Shown piece after piece: positions 10,646 to 21,373 of a stretch of DNA of 64,000 bases. A program made the translations under genes and the position numbers. This stretch comes from Leguminivora glycinivorella (taxonomy: Eukaryota; Arthropoda; Insecta; Lepidoptera; Tortricidae). Position 1 is the stretch's first letter. Every line of letters begins with the position of its first letter. The stretch is from assembly GCF_023078275.1 (NCBI RefSeq), contig NC_062983.1:6751001-6815000 (forward strand), in the 5' to 3' direction. The notes below the pieces were generated by a model that saw only the letters and a program-made list of their open reading frames with translations, was not told the DNA's origin and made no database searches.

Positions 10646-11345
10646 TTACTTTTAAAGTAACTTATACCCATCCTTCTAAAGGTTCCTCTCCCTGTCCTAT
10701 CTAGTTTTGTTAAACATCCTTATTATTAGTATAGTAATAGACACAAAATTTGTAGCATAGTATACTTACTGTCTCTGTAGTAGACTTAGTATTGCTTACA
10801 TTAAGTTAATTTACATAACTAGGTTAATTTAGTTTTCTTTAGCGCATAATCATTTTAATTGGCAATTCAGGAAAAGTGACATCCTGCGATTCAGGCATAG
10901 CCTTGTGCAGGTGTTACAGGCAACATCTACATTTTAAATAAGTATTTAGCAGTGTTTAACTATAAGTAATACCTACTGTAACATATGTCTAATCATAAGT
11001 TTCACTGTATCAATAAACTATTTTCATTTTCATTTTTCATTTTCAAATATCGCGCCTATAGAGATATAAAAACGTTATCATGTAACAGTAGCGTAGCGTC
11101 GATACAACTCGATTCCCAACGGATTCCCTAAGTCTGCAGTATCTGTAGAAGTCCATACAAAACAGATCCCAAAAACCCCTCCGGCTTTACCAACTAAAAA
11201 TGTCACGTGTCGCCACTATTAGCTATAGCTACGTACGCTGACATGGTTCTAGTATGAATTTTTGAACAAAAATAGTAAAATCAATTGCCTAGAGAAGGAC
11301 ACAACTAAGTAAGTACGTATTATTTAGAAAGTTCCAGAATGACAA

Positions 11346-11612
11346 AGTACTTTTCCCCTCACTAGCTCGGAAACACGTGTTTTGTCCTTTAATACCAGCG
11401 GGTAAAAACGCATTTTATGCACTAGTGGGTAAAGTAATTTGACCTTGAATAAAGTCAAATTAACTGCTTTAAAATTGATAAAAGTAGGTGAATCTAGTAA
11501 TAAAGATGATTTACCACCTGTGGATCTACTGGAAGCAGTGATAAACGCATTTTTGCGTTGTAGTTTCCTCGCTATAGTGAGGGGAAAAGTTTTGTGTTAT
11601 GAGTGTAACCCA
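11346..11612 (+). repeat. Direct repeat, first copy (second at about 12,626-12,889)
   Basis: TTTTCCCCTCACTAGCTCGG through GTTTTGTGTTA occurs twice in the left arm, flanking the foldback element at 11,829-12,454. The right arm has one copy (about 41,780-42,045). Either the left arm gained an insertion with duplication, or the right arm lost a copy by recombination between the direct repeats. The short frames here are not supported as genes. Confidence 0.75.
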
Positions 11613-11828
11613 CAGATGTCATATATACCATAGATCAAGCAAACGTATCTACTTAGCGTGCCAAATGAACTCAGTGAAATCCACTGAGTTTTCCGTCTTT
11701 ACTCGCAGCTTGCAGCAATCGGGCGTCAATTTTTGTAAGTTGAAGTCAACCAAAACATAAAAAATGCCTCGTTACGTGATATTCAATTGCAATAACACAA
11801 AAATTATATACAATCAAGAGCCTGAGAC

Positions 11829-12454
11829 ATAATTAATTGAGATACGGTTGTACTCACGTTATTATATCGCTATTGCTGCGACATGTTTCGGGCCAATCGG
11901 AGGCCCCTCTTCAGGCGTATAGGAGTTCACGCGACGGCTAGACTCCGCAAACTGAACGCGCCGCTCGCCGCTCCGCCCGCTGCGCGCGCGCTGATAGGAC
12001 GGGGGAGGGGGGCGCAGAGCAGTCTGCTGCTGTAGTTGTTGTGTAGAGTTCTGGCAGCGCGATTGTGTCGACCGATGGAGGTAAGCACACTGCACTCACT
12101 GTGTCCACACGATTGTCAAAACACATTTTCTGCTTCACATTAGGTATAACCGGTTTCCATGCTGGTGGCAATATCCAGCCTCCGTCCCGATTGAAATCGA
12201 TCCTCCATCGGTCGACACAATCGCGCTGCCAGAACTCTACACAACAACTACAGCAGCAGACTGCTCTGCGCCCCCTTCCCCCGTCCTATCAGCGCGCGCG
12301 CAGCGGGCGGAGCGGCGAGCGGCGCGTTCAGTTTGCGGAGTCTAGCCGTCGCGTGAACTCCTATACGCCTGAAGAGGGGCCTCCGATTGGCCCGAAACAT
12401 GTCGCAGCAATAGCGATATAATAACGTGAGTACAACCGTATCTCAATTAATTAT
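11829..12454. mobile_element. Large foldback element with hammerhead-like motifs, left arm only
   Basis: Two arms of about 253 bases (11,829-12,081 and 12,202-12,454) are near-perfect reverse complements around a 120-base spacer. Each arm carries CTGAAGA, then a GGGCC/GGCCC stem, then CGAAACATGTC, resembling the conserved core of small type-I hammerhead ribozymes known from Penelope-like retroelements. Stem II has one extra G, so activity is uncertain. The GC-rich part of each arm gives long but meaningless frames in several directions. It is absent from the mirrored site in the right arm. Confidence 0.7.
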
Positions 12455-12625
12455 TTGAATATGTCTCACGGAAGTTTAACGTGTATAGCCTGAGACATAT
12501 TTAAAATTACAGGCAAGAATCAACTTCAGTACAAAATTTGACACGCTCGGCCCCTATACAAATATATGAATTTGTTTCTTCTATCTACATTAAGTTCTGT
12601 GGTGTAACCCGAGTGGGTGCAAATG

Positions 12626-13222
12626 TATTTTTCCCCTCACTAGCTCGGAAACACGTGTTTTGTCCTTTAATACCAGCGGGTAAAAACGCATTTTATCCAC
12701 TAGTGGGTAAAGTAATTTGACCTTGAATAAAGTCAAATTAACTGCTTTAAAACTGATAAAAGTAGGTGAATCTAGTAATAAAGATTATTTACCACCTGTG
12801 GAACTACTGGATGCAGTGATAAACGCATTTTTTGCGTTGTAGTTTCCTCGCTATAGTGAGGGGAAAAGTTTTGTGTTACACTCGGGTGCAAATGTATTTT
12901 ACTTCTCGTGTGTTCAAAAACTCGCAAGTTCAAGATTCTATTCTCGAACCACTCGCTTCGCTCGTGGTTCAACTATAGAATCCTTTCACTTGCTCGTTTT
13001 TCAATTCCACACTCGGCGTTAAAATACAACTTTGCCCCCTTGTATAACAAATAACTATTACTTCTCGTGTGTTAAAAAACTCGCAAGTTCAGGATTCTAT
13101 TCTCGAACCACTCGCTTCGCTCGTGGTTCAACTATAGAATCCTTTCCCTTGCTCGTTTTTCAATTCCACACACGGCGTTAAAATACAGCTTTGCCCCTTG
13201 TATAACAAATAACTATCGGTCA
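12626..13222 (+). repeat. Second direct-repeat copy plus a tandem pair of about 160 bp
   Basis: 12,626-12,889 repeats 11,346-11,612. It is followed by two tandem copies (about 12,898-13,058 and 13,059-13,220) of a unit containing the internal palindrome CGAACCACTCGCTTCGCTCGTGG. The right arm has a single unit at about 41,600-41,765, so copy number differs. 13,223-13,920 is AT-rich and includes an AACCGACTTCAAAAAAAGG dispersed repeat; no gene seen. Confidence 0.7.
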
Positions 13223-14018
13223 CTGTTTTCAACAATCTTTATTAAGATACAGCAGGGCAAATGTAACTGGTTCATTTTTTCCATGTTTTACAATGTTTGC
13301 ATTATTAAATAGAGTGTCCACCGGGTACATAATAATGGTAGGCGTGTTCAGGGATATAAGTACTCGTAAAACTCAACATCATAGTGTAATAATAGAAAAA
13401 ATTAATTAGTTACAATTGCCGTCCAGTCGAGATTTTCCCCGCTGTACCTTAATCGTTCCAAAAATATATACCTACCTAAGACAAAAATTAATCAGTTCCA
13501 CGTTCTAGCTTTACCTGATATAATGATTCTATATAATTCATTATCATTACATACTTAGATAATTTTTCGTACTTTGAACCTTGAGCTAAGTACAATTTAT
13601 ATAATTTACGCGATTATTGATTTGATGTTGTCATGTTTTTAACCGACTTCAAAAAAAGGAGGACGTTCTCAATTCGACTGAATGTTTTTTTTTATTGTTT
13701 TTTTTGTATGTATGTTACTCGATATCTCCGAGAATCATTACCCGATTTTCAAAAATTTTTTTTTAACAGTTATGACACTAGCTGCAAACCTTCAAGAAAA
13801 TAGCGTACACCCATCTTAAGAGGATACGGTAGCGAAAATTCTAAAATGGAAAGGAGCCCCCCTTTCAACTTGGGAATTTTAGTTAAATATACAAGTGTTA
13901 TTAACTAGATTTATCGAAAAATTAAGCTAGGCTGCGTCAGGGACACAGCCGCGATGGATAACGTGAAACGTTGTGTGGACCACCGCTGTTGAGGAGGGCA
14001 TAGTTAGTAACTAAAATA

Positions 14019-15610
14019 GCGAAGGCCGAAGGCCGAGCTCCGCGTAGGGCCGAAGGCCCGAAGCGTCTCTAGTCTGAGAGGCACCCAAGCATGCGAGGCC
14101 GCAGGCCGAGCTCCGGACAGACAGTGCTCCCATGCAAACATTAATAAAAGTGTCTAAAAAGCGAAGCGGCGGGCCGGAGGCCCAACGCTGAGTTTCAAAA
14201 TCCAGCGAAGGCCGAAGGCCAAGCTCCGCGTAGGGCCGAAGGCCCGGAGCGTCTCTGAGAGGCTCCCAAGTACGCGAGGCCGCAGGCCGAGCTCCGGGCA
14301 GACAGTGCTCCCACGCAGAACAATAATAAAAGTGTCTAAAAAGCGAAGCGGTGGGCCGGAAGCCCAACGTTGAGCTTTGAAACCCAGCGAAGGCCGAAGG
14401 CCGAGCTCCGCGTAGGGCCGAAGGCCCGGAGCGTCTCCGAGAGGTTCCCAAGCATGCGAGGCCGCAGGCCGAGCTCCGGACAGACAGTGCTCCCATGCAG
14501 AACAATAATAAAAGTGTCTAAAAAGCGAAGCGGCGGACCGGAGGCCCAACGCTGAGTTTCAAAATCCAGCGAAGGCCGAAGGCCGAGCTCCGCGTAGGGC
14601 CGAAGGCCCGGAGCGTCTCTGAGAGGCTCCCAAGCACGCGAGGCCGCAGGCCGAGCTCCGGACAGACAGCGCTCCCATGCAGAACAACAATTAAAGTGTC
14701 TAAAACGTGAAGCGGTGGGCCGGAGGCCCAACGCAGAGCTTTGAAACCCAGCGAAGGCCGACGGCCGAGCTCCGCGTAGGGCCGAAGGCCCGGAGCATCT
14801 CTGAGAGGTTCCCAAGCACGCGAGGCCGCAGGCCGAGCTCCGGTCAGACAGTGCTCCCATGCAGAACAATAACAAAATTGTCTAAAAAGCGAAGCGGCGG
14901 GCCGGAGGCCCAACGCTGAGCTTCTAAACCCAGCGAAGGCCGAAGGACGAGCTCCGCGTAGGGCCGAAGGCCCGGAGCGTTTCCGAGAGGGTCCCAAGCA
15001 CGCGAGGCCGCAGGCCGAGCTCCGGACAAATGGTGCTCCCACGAAGAACAATAATAAAAGTGTCTAAAAAGCGAAGCGGCGGGCCAGAGGCCCCACGCTG
15101 AGCTTTGAAACCCAGCGAAGGCCGAAGGCCGAGCTCCGCGTAGGGCCGAAGGCCCGTAGCGTCTCCGAGAGGTTCCCAAGCTCGCGAGGCCGCAGGCCGA
15201 GCTCCCGACACACGGTGCTCCCACGAAGAACAATAATAAGTGTCTAAAAAGCGAAGCGGCGGGCCGGAGGCCCAACGATAAGCTTCGAAACCCAGCGAAG
15301 GCCGAAGGCCGAGCTCCACGTAGGACTGAAGGCCCGGAGCGTCCCTGAGAGGCTCACAAGCATGCGAGGCCGCAGGCCGAGCTCCGGAAAGATAGTGCTC
15401 CCAGGCAGAACAATAATAAGTGTCTGAAAAGCGAAGAGGAGGGGCGGAGACCCACCGCTGAGCTTCAAAACCCAGCGAAGGCCGAGCTCCGCTAGGGCCG
15501 AAGGCCAGAAGCGTCTCTGAGAGGCTCCCAAGCACGCGAGTCCGTAGGTCAAGCTCCAGACAGACAATGCTCTCACGCAGAACAATAATAAAAGTGTCTG
15601 AAAAGCGAAG
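14019..15610. repeat. GC-rich satellite, about nine 181-bp units
   Basis: Units start GCGAAGGCCGAAGGCCGAGC and repeat at about 14,019, 14,204, 14,386, 14,568 and onward to about 15,608. Each unit holds several small hairpins (GGCCGAAGGCC, GGGCCGAAGGCCC, GGGCCGGAGGCCC). A diverged unit at about 15,780 and an inverted piece at about 15,640-15,700 follow. The long minus-strand frames across it shift between units and are by-products of the repeat. Confidence 0.93.
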
Positions 15611-16069
15611 CCTTTTTACGTTTAAATAAGTGTTCCGCATGGGAGCACTGTCTATCTGCAGCTCGGCCTGCGGCCTCGCGTGCTTAGAAGCTTCTCAGCT
15701 TAGGTGCTTAGGTCTTCTCTTGGTTCGTAGTTAATAAACATCAACTTCCCTACAATCCCCATAGTAATTAAGTATATTGCGAAGGCCAAATGCCGAGCTC
15801 AGCGTAATAGGGCCGGAGGCCCGGAGCGTCCCTGAAAGGTCCTAAGTACGCGAGGCTGCATCTGAATCTGAATCTGAAACTCTTACCAGGGCAACTACTA
15901 CTGTTAGAGGCAAACTGATCACACCAAAGGTCATTAGGTCATTACCCGAAATTGACTTGTCTAACACTTATCGTGGCAAAACGACAATGCAAAACACTAA
16001 TGGTAAACAAGAGGCAAAATACAAAAGACAAGACCGTGGGGCCTTCGGGCCCTGCGCACCACCAGAAAA

Positions 16070-16410
16070 AGTACTATACATACAAATAAATAAATAAATA
16101 TTGCACGACACCTTAGATCAACCTAGCCCCAAACTAAGGAAAGCTTGTACTATGGGTTAGCACCCATACCTATACATATTTATATGGCTACGATATACAT
16201 ACTTATATAGATAGAAAATACTTACATAGGTACTTATTATACGTAGAAAACATCCATGACTCAGGAATAAATATCTGTGTTCGTCAAACAATTAAATGCC
16301 CCTTACCCCAGAAGTAGTTCAGTAAGCTCGAACCCAGGACCGCGGCTTAGCAGGCAGGGTACAATGTACAACCAACTACGCCAGACCGGTTGTCTAAGTG
16401 TAAGTATATT
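16070..16410 (-). mobile_element. tRNA-headed SINE inside the 3.9 kb element
   Basis: On the minus strand it begins GACAACCGGTCTGGCGTAGT (A-box-like), then GGTTCGAGC (B-box-like), CACAGATATTTATTCCTGAG and TAGTACAAGCTTTCCTTAG, and ends in AATATTTATTTATTTATTT. Relatives are at 18,446-18,640, 26,218-26,545, 37,506-37,735, 48,829-49,080 and 50,628-50,855. Confidence 0.75.
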
Positions 16411-17867
16411 ATAGCTAAGTATACCAACATTTAAAGTAGGTACGTATAACGTCGCTGGCACTCATAGTACAAGCTATTCTTAGTTTGAAGACTTCGATGC
16501 TAATAGGTTCGTTCTGCGTGAGGTGTCTTCCAATACATATATTTTAAGTTTTCGACATCCATAGTAATTAGTTATTACTGAAATTTTGAATGAATGAATG
16601 AACATTTTGAAAAAGACCAAATTCTCAAGAAGCCGCTGTCGGGTCCTATTGCCGCCGCTCCGGCCACAGATTCTGATGCATTATTTGAGGATATTAATAT
16701 GTTATACTTTACTGAATTTGAACTACAATGAATCAATTTTGCTTGATCTTTGTACTAAAAATATTTTGCGTCAGTGTAATGTTTTAAATTTTGCATACGA
16801 TGACCTTAAACGAATCGAAAGAGACAAGATTGCTTCGGTATGTTATATCAGTTATATGTACACATTATGCGGCCGCCGCCGGCGCCAAAAATTGTAATGC
16901 ATATTTGAGGAGATGAATAGGTTTTACTATATAAAATGTATATTTATTGTAATCCTTATTAGTTAGTCTTAGTATTTTAAGTAATCTTTTACGGTTTTAT
17001 GCTTTAATTTTTGTATACGTTGGCCTTAACAAATGGTAAGAGACAAGATTGCTTCGGTATGTTATATGCGGCCGCCGGCGCCATAAGTACATTCTAATGC
17101 ATAATATTTGAGGAGATGGATATGTTTTAATATAGAAAATGTATATTTATTCTAATCCTTATTGGTTAGTCTTAGTATTTTTAGTAATTTTTGATGGTTT
17201 TATGGTTTAATTTTCCCATACGATTGCCTCAAACGAATCGAAAGAGTCACGATTGCCAACAAGTTTCAGTACATTGCCAGCCGTTGCCGCCGCCATAGTT
17301 TCTAATGAATTATTTGATAAGATGAATAAGTTTAATTATAGATAATGTATATTTATTTTAATCCTTATTAGTTAATCTTAGTATTTTACGTAATTTTTGA
17401 CAGTTCTATGCTTTAATTTTTGCATACGATGGCCTCAAATATGAACAATCGCCAAATTTCTGTAAAAAATGACACATTATTGAATTTTTCCAGCTGGTCA
17501 TAAACAAATATGTTAGTCTTTTATAATATTTCGATAAAACAGCACTAGATCTATCTATCAATATCATTAAACTATACGGCACAGTACAATTTTTGTGAGT
17601 AATTGTTAAACAAACACTGCAAAAAACGTCATTTTTGGCCCGAATGGAACGCTTTTACCGCAAAAGTGGCGCCACCTATATCAGCAAACTATGTATGTCC
17701 GAGTAATGGCTACTTTCCTCTACACATTCATATTAAAATTGTTTATATGGGTATTATAGTTACAGAGATATAAGCCGCCGCGCCATAACACTTTTCGTTA
17801 CACCTGGTTTTCGGTCCGGTCACTCTACTACGGGTTTTTAAAGACGTTCACCTAACGTTTCACGTCA

Positions 17868-18440
17868 AAAAAAATTGTCCATTAAGAACAACTCAGTCAA
17901 AAGATTTTTTCGAAATATCGAGGTTCCGCTCTCGACTCTTTCAAAACTTAATCAATCGGAACGAAATTTGAGAATCTGAATAACAATGAAATAATCTGTG
18001 TTTAGCTTTTATGGTTAATTGTTACCAATCTTGAGTATCACACCTCTTTTTGCGCCACAATGAAAAAGGCCATTTTTGGAAACTTTTGATTGGCTCTAGA
18101 GTCTTTAAAAAGCAGAATATCAAAAAAATCTAAACGGTCCGACACAGATAAAAATAATAACAATCTGTGTTGAAAAAAATCATTGCTCTATCTTCAAAAA
18201 CCAGGGAGGAAATAGTCTTGAATGCCGGCAACCACAGATGTCATATATTGGCTTCGTGCGAAGTGCATGGAGGGGGTAAGCAAAGCGATTGCAGTGCTTG
18301 CGGTGGTCAAAATCGACACTGATTGTGGTTGTCATCTATCAAAACTCATAAAATATAATACAATGTGTAATGTTTGATATGGGGCATCAATGTTGTTTCG
18401 TTGAACTGTTAATTGTAAAAATAATGGCACATCACGCATG
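17868..18440. repeat. Non-coding arm sequence, no gene seen
   Basis: It mirrors about 40,363-40,920. It contains unremarkable AT-rich sequence and no supported gene. In the right arm the 2.6 kb TIR element is inserted at the position corresponding to about 18,400. Confidence 0.6.
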
Positions 18441-18445
18441 GCGCG

Positions 18446-18640
18446 GTCCTGGGTTCGAATCCCGGTAAGGGCATTTATTTGTGTGATGAGCACAGATATT
18501 TGTTCCAGAGTCATGGATGTTTTCTATGTATATAAGTATGTATTTATCTATTTAAGTATGTATATCGTCGCTTAGCACCCATAGTACAAGCTTTGCTTAG
18601 TTTGGGGCTAAGTTGATCTGTGTAAGGTGTCCCCAATGAA
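18446..18640 (+). mobile_element. Partial tRNA-headed SINE
   Basis: It starts at the B-box (GGTTCGAATCCCGGTAAGGGC) and continues through CACAGATATTTGTTCC to AGGTGTCCCCAATG. The A-box half is absent. The mirrored copy is at about 37,530-37,735. Confidence 0.7.
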
Positions 18641-19955
18641 ATGAAATGAAATTGTTTATTTTCGAGTAACTAATGACTCATACAATTTGTTAGTAAGCTT
18701 ACGTTTAAAATGTTAGTACTTAAACTAATAATAATAATTACAATATATTTTCACTGCTGGGTGGCTAGCCGAATGGCACAATCGCTCACGAAACGAAGCG
18801 CTAGTAGATATCTATCTCTATCGCGCTTGCGTATTGGCGCGACAGAGCCAGCGGCGTATCGCTTTCGTTTGGCGTCGGAGAAATGCCATTCGGCTACGGG
18901 GCCTGGAAACATGCATTTCACAGCAGTGTCGCATATACGGACAGTCCAATCTATCCGCTAACATACACAGGATAGGGTTGGGGCTGGCCCGCACCCGGCG
19001 CACTAGGGATGTACACCGTTTGCGCATAGTCGTATAAAAACAGTCCACGTGCGCTTCTGCAAACATCCCTGATGCGCTGCAGAAACGAGGCAGCCCCATC
19101 AATACCCGGAACGCGTTGTTGTACTGGATCCGAAGGGCTCCGTAAGTCCGCTGCGTATAGAATTTCCATAGGCTGCATGTGTACATGGAAGTACAATACG
19201 CTCTAAATAAGGTAAGTTTTACCTCCTTTGTACACCGCGCAAACCTACGTGAAATCATATTTGCCCTAACCGACAGAGCCCTCCGTTCTCGTTCTACGTC
19301 CATATTATCTTTAAGGTCAGACGTAACAATATGACCTAAATATTTGAAGCTCCCCACTCTCTCAAGTGGAACATCATTGAGATAAATAGGAGGAACCTCA
19401 TTTATCCGATTTTTTGGGTCAAATACCATCAAATAACTTTTTGTTATATTGTATTTAAGGCCGTGTTCATGGGCGTACTTCTCACATACATGTAACAATT
19501 AACGTGCCGACACTACCAAAGCCGACGCGCTGAGCAAAACCATGTCGTCTGCATAGCTTATATTGTTTACGCAAACTGCATCTATATGACAGCCGACACG
19601 CATCTTACCCAGCGCCTCAAGTAGTCCATTCACGTACAGATTGAAGAGTGTGGGCGAGGTTAACCCGCCTTGCCTCACGCCACAATCCAATCTGTACGGG
19701 TCCGAAATCGTGCCTGCCCATCTAACACTATTGACCTGGCCCCCATACCAGTACTTAAGTATACGGATTGTCTCTGAGGGTACTTTAATAACTTCCAGCT
19801 TCTTCCACAACACATCGTAGGAGACCAGGTCAGAAGCTTTAGATAGGTCTAAGAAGGCAGCATAGACTGGTGTTTTCCTATCCACGTAATATTTGACAGT
19901 ATACTTAAGGCACAGTATCGCACTTTCAGTGGATAGACCAACCAATATTTATTTA
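18640..19955 (-). pseudogene. 5'-truncated non-LTR retrotransposon with broken reverse transcriptase (left copy)
   Basis: Minus-strand frames 19,945-19,499 and 19,498-18,950 together cover the middle and end of a reverse transcriptase: FLDLSKASDLVSYD (motif A, F to S change), GVRQGGLTSPTLFNLYVN (motif B), SYADDMVLL (motif C) and a C-terminal region with FKYLGHIV. A frameshift near 19,498 separates them. The right-arm copy (34,713-35,675) is unbroken at that point. A MITE sits in its 3' part at 18,761-18,902. The 3' end carries GAAAT repeats at about 18,637-18,655. Confidence 0.85.
18761..18902. mobile_element. GTAGCCGAATGGCA MITE, left arm only
   Basis: Inserted in the LINE 3' end between CTGG and CTGG (18,757-18,760; 18,903-18,906). 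The right arm reads straight through ACTGCTGGAAACATG. This gives a clear filled/empty pair and a likely 4-bp target duplication. Confidence 0.8.
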
Positions 19956-20012
19956 TTTATTTATTTATTTAAATAGTCGTTGCACGTTCTATGCGTTTCT
20001 TAGAGCACACTG

Positions 20013-20495
20013 GAAATTGGATAAGTGGATATGGATAAGTATATAGGTACCTACTACATACCTACCTACCTCAGAGCATATAATAAAAGAGAGCTGACAA
20101 GCCGCCGGCGGACGTTTTTTTTTAATACCACGTCGTCAGTGGCAAACAGGTATACGGTCCGCCTGATGGAAAGCGGTCACCGTGACCTATGGCAAAGAGG
20201 ATCGTATATTATAGAGAGTTACTGTCAAAGTAAAATGTGTAATCACAGTGTAAGATTGCCATCTCTCGACATAGGCTTACAACTTTTGAACAGATTTGCC
20301 CATATTCTTAGCTTGATATGTGTTAAAATGTCAAATATGAATATTAGCGCCATCTAACCATTCTAACCAAGCGTTCCCCAAAGGTGTAACGCCATCTAGG
20401 CCACGGTACCTTTTTCTCTATGGCTCAGAGGTACGTTTTTTTCTTAGACTTTATCTGTCTATACGGAGTTACATAATATGTCTTTGCCTATGGTA
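20013..20495. other. Segment with no counterpart in the right arm
   Basis: Homology between arms stops after CACTGGAAATTGG and resumes at CCTATGGTAAACGTTTCGC. Between them the left arm has about 480 bases, including a dispersed repeat (ACCACGTCGTCAGTGGCAAA...), while the right arm has about 545 unrelated bases (34,095-34,640). No gene in either. Confidence 0.65.
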
Positions 20496-20869
20496 AACGT
20501 TTCGCACTTCGCAGTTGTTAGCTCATTGGTCAAAAGCATCCTACAGTAACAGTTGTCGTTGTGTGCGTGCGTGATGACACGACTCGCTGGTTATCCAGTT
20601 GTGTGTGGGACTGTGGGTTAAAGAACTTGCGACACGCGTATTCAATACACATCCCCCATCTCCTTTCCTAAGTATATCTGTTATGTGATTGGTACTCTAA
20701 AAGAAAAATTAGCACAGGTGTCCACATATTATCTATGTATATGTAATCAGCTGATTACCGTGTGCAAATCTACAATTTAATGAAGTTCCTATATTACTTA
20801 TAAGTATGTACATATGTAGGTAATTAGGTATCAACGATTTCAAAAGTAAGGACAAGGCAAACTGTTCCA

Positions 20870-21103
20870 CCTGTTACGCCGTGGTTTGCGTGGTCTGTCA
20901 CACGACGGTCGCGCGACCGCGATGCGACGCGACGCGGCGCCATGAAATCAAACCTTCGATCTCTACGGAAGTGTTTTAGGTCGGCGACGTTGATGAAGTA
21001 TCGATGATAAGCGATGAGATGGGACGTGACGGCGACACGACGACGACAAACAAAATGGAGGATCTGCGTTGGCTTTTAGGAGAACAAATAGAAAAAAATA
21101 GTT
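20870..21103 (+). other. CpG-rich stretch ending in a possible first coding exon
   Basis: A GC-rich patch (about 20,890-20,945, with GGTCGCGCGACC) is followed by ATG at 21,055 in an AAAATGG context. A 49-nt open stretch encodes MEDLRWLLGEQIEKNS and then meets a good donor TTGTAAGT at 21,104. It lies about 215 bases upstream of the gene A TATA box and is preserved in the right arm (33,477-33,525). No following exon was identified, so it may be chance, a transposon remnant or the start of a separate gene. Confidence 0.25.
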
Positions 21104-21317
21104 GTAAGTACATATTTTTCTTACGTAAAATGTAACAAGTGTACCTAATTATTAATCGGAAAAATATCGAATAATTATCTTGATAAATTCGAACCGTGCT
21201 GAACACAGTGTGCACCATCTTTGGCAGCCATATGCCACGTCCTTACAAAGTAATACATAAGTCAATGATGTACATAGATTAATTATCACTCGGAACATCT
21301 TTATCTCATAGAGCTGT

Positions 21318-21351
21318 TATAAAAGGATGACATCTGACGCAGGTTTTCAGT
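21318..21351 (+). promoter_or_regulatory. Gene A core promoter (TATA box and initiator), left copy
   Basis: TATAAAA at 21,318-21,324 is followed 29 bases on by TCAGT (21,347-21,351), the arthropod initiator consensus. The start codon is 23 bases beyond that. This is textbook spacing for a strongly expressed tissue-specific insect gene. Confidence 0.8.
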
Positions 21352-21373
21352 GTCCACTTGGAGAGGTGTCAAA

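Larger units (their letters stand above)
4472..11044 (+). mobile_element. Full-length non-LTR retrotransposon (CR1/Jockey-like), split by a hAT
   Basis: Comparison with the right arm gives exact edges. The empty site there reads (in left orientation) GGAAAGGAAATATCGCG, while here the element sits between two copies of AAAT (4,468-4,471 and 11,045-11,048). It has a GC-rich 5' leader of about 380 bases, ORF1 (PHD-type zinc finger and coiled coil), ORF2 (endonuclease plus reverse transcriptase), an AC-repeat tract after ORF2 and a 3' end of CATTTT/CATTTTT repeats. Without the nested hAT it is about 5.1 kb. Both ORFs look otherwise intact, so it was probably competent until the hAT landed. The clade is inferred from ORF1 type and the simple-repeat 3' end, not from a tree. 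Confidence 0.9.
13925..17867 (+). mobile_element. 3.9 kb unclassified element, left arm only (copy 2 of the CACGTCA-ended family)
   Basis: The right arm has the uninterrupted target (TTTATCG, eight A, TTGTCC). Here the A-run is split, with AAAAA on one side and AAAAAAAA on the other. The element begins TTAAGCTAGGCTGCGTC and ends ...CACGTCA. A motif near the start, ACGTGAAACGTT (about 13,960), is the reverse complement of the terminal AACGTTTCACGT, suggesting loose inverted ends. Inside are the 181-bp satellite, a minus-strand SINE and a diverged internal array with AATCCTTATTAGTTAGTCTT repeated about three times (16,950-17,400). No transposase or reverse transcriptase frame is visible. Confidence 0.8.

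Noticed and set aside
11862..12421. Proline/arginine-rich frames on both strands
   Set aside because: They are mirror translations of the two arms of a GC-rich foldback element.
14011..15640. Several open frames of 110-240 residues on the minus strand
   Set aside because: They lie wholly inside the 181-bp GC-rich satellite, change frame between units and encode the same alanine/arginine-rich repeat. There is no start context or family motif.
16598..16897. 99-residue frame, also at 26,742
   Set aside because: It occurs in two copies of the same mobile element, begins in low-complexity sequence and has no recognisable motif; the two versions differ by a small insertion near the start.
20976..21218. 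80-residue minus-strand frame upstream of gene A
   Set aside because: It lies opposite the gene A upstream region and the candidate short exon, is not preserved intact in the right arm and has no homology that I recognise.
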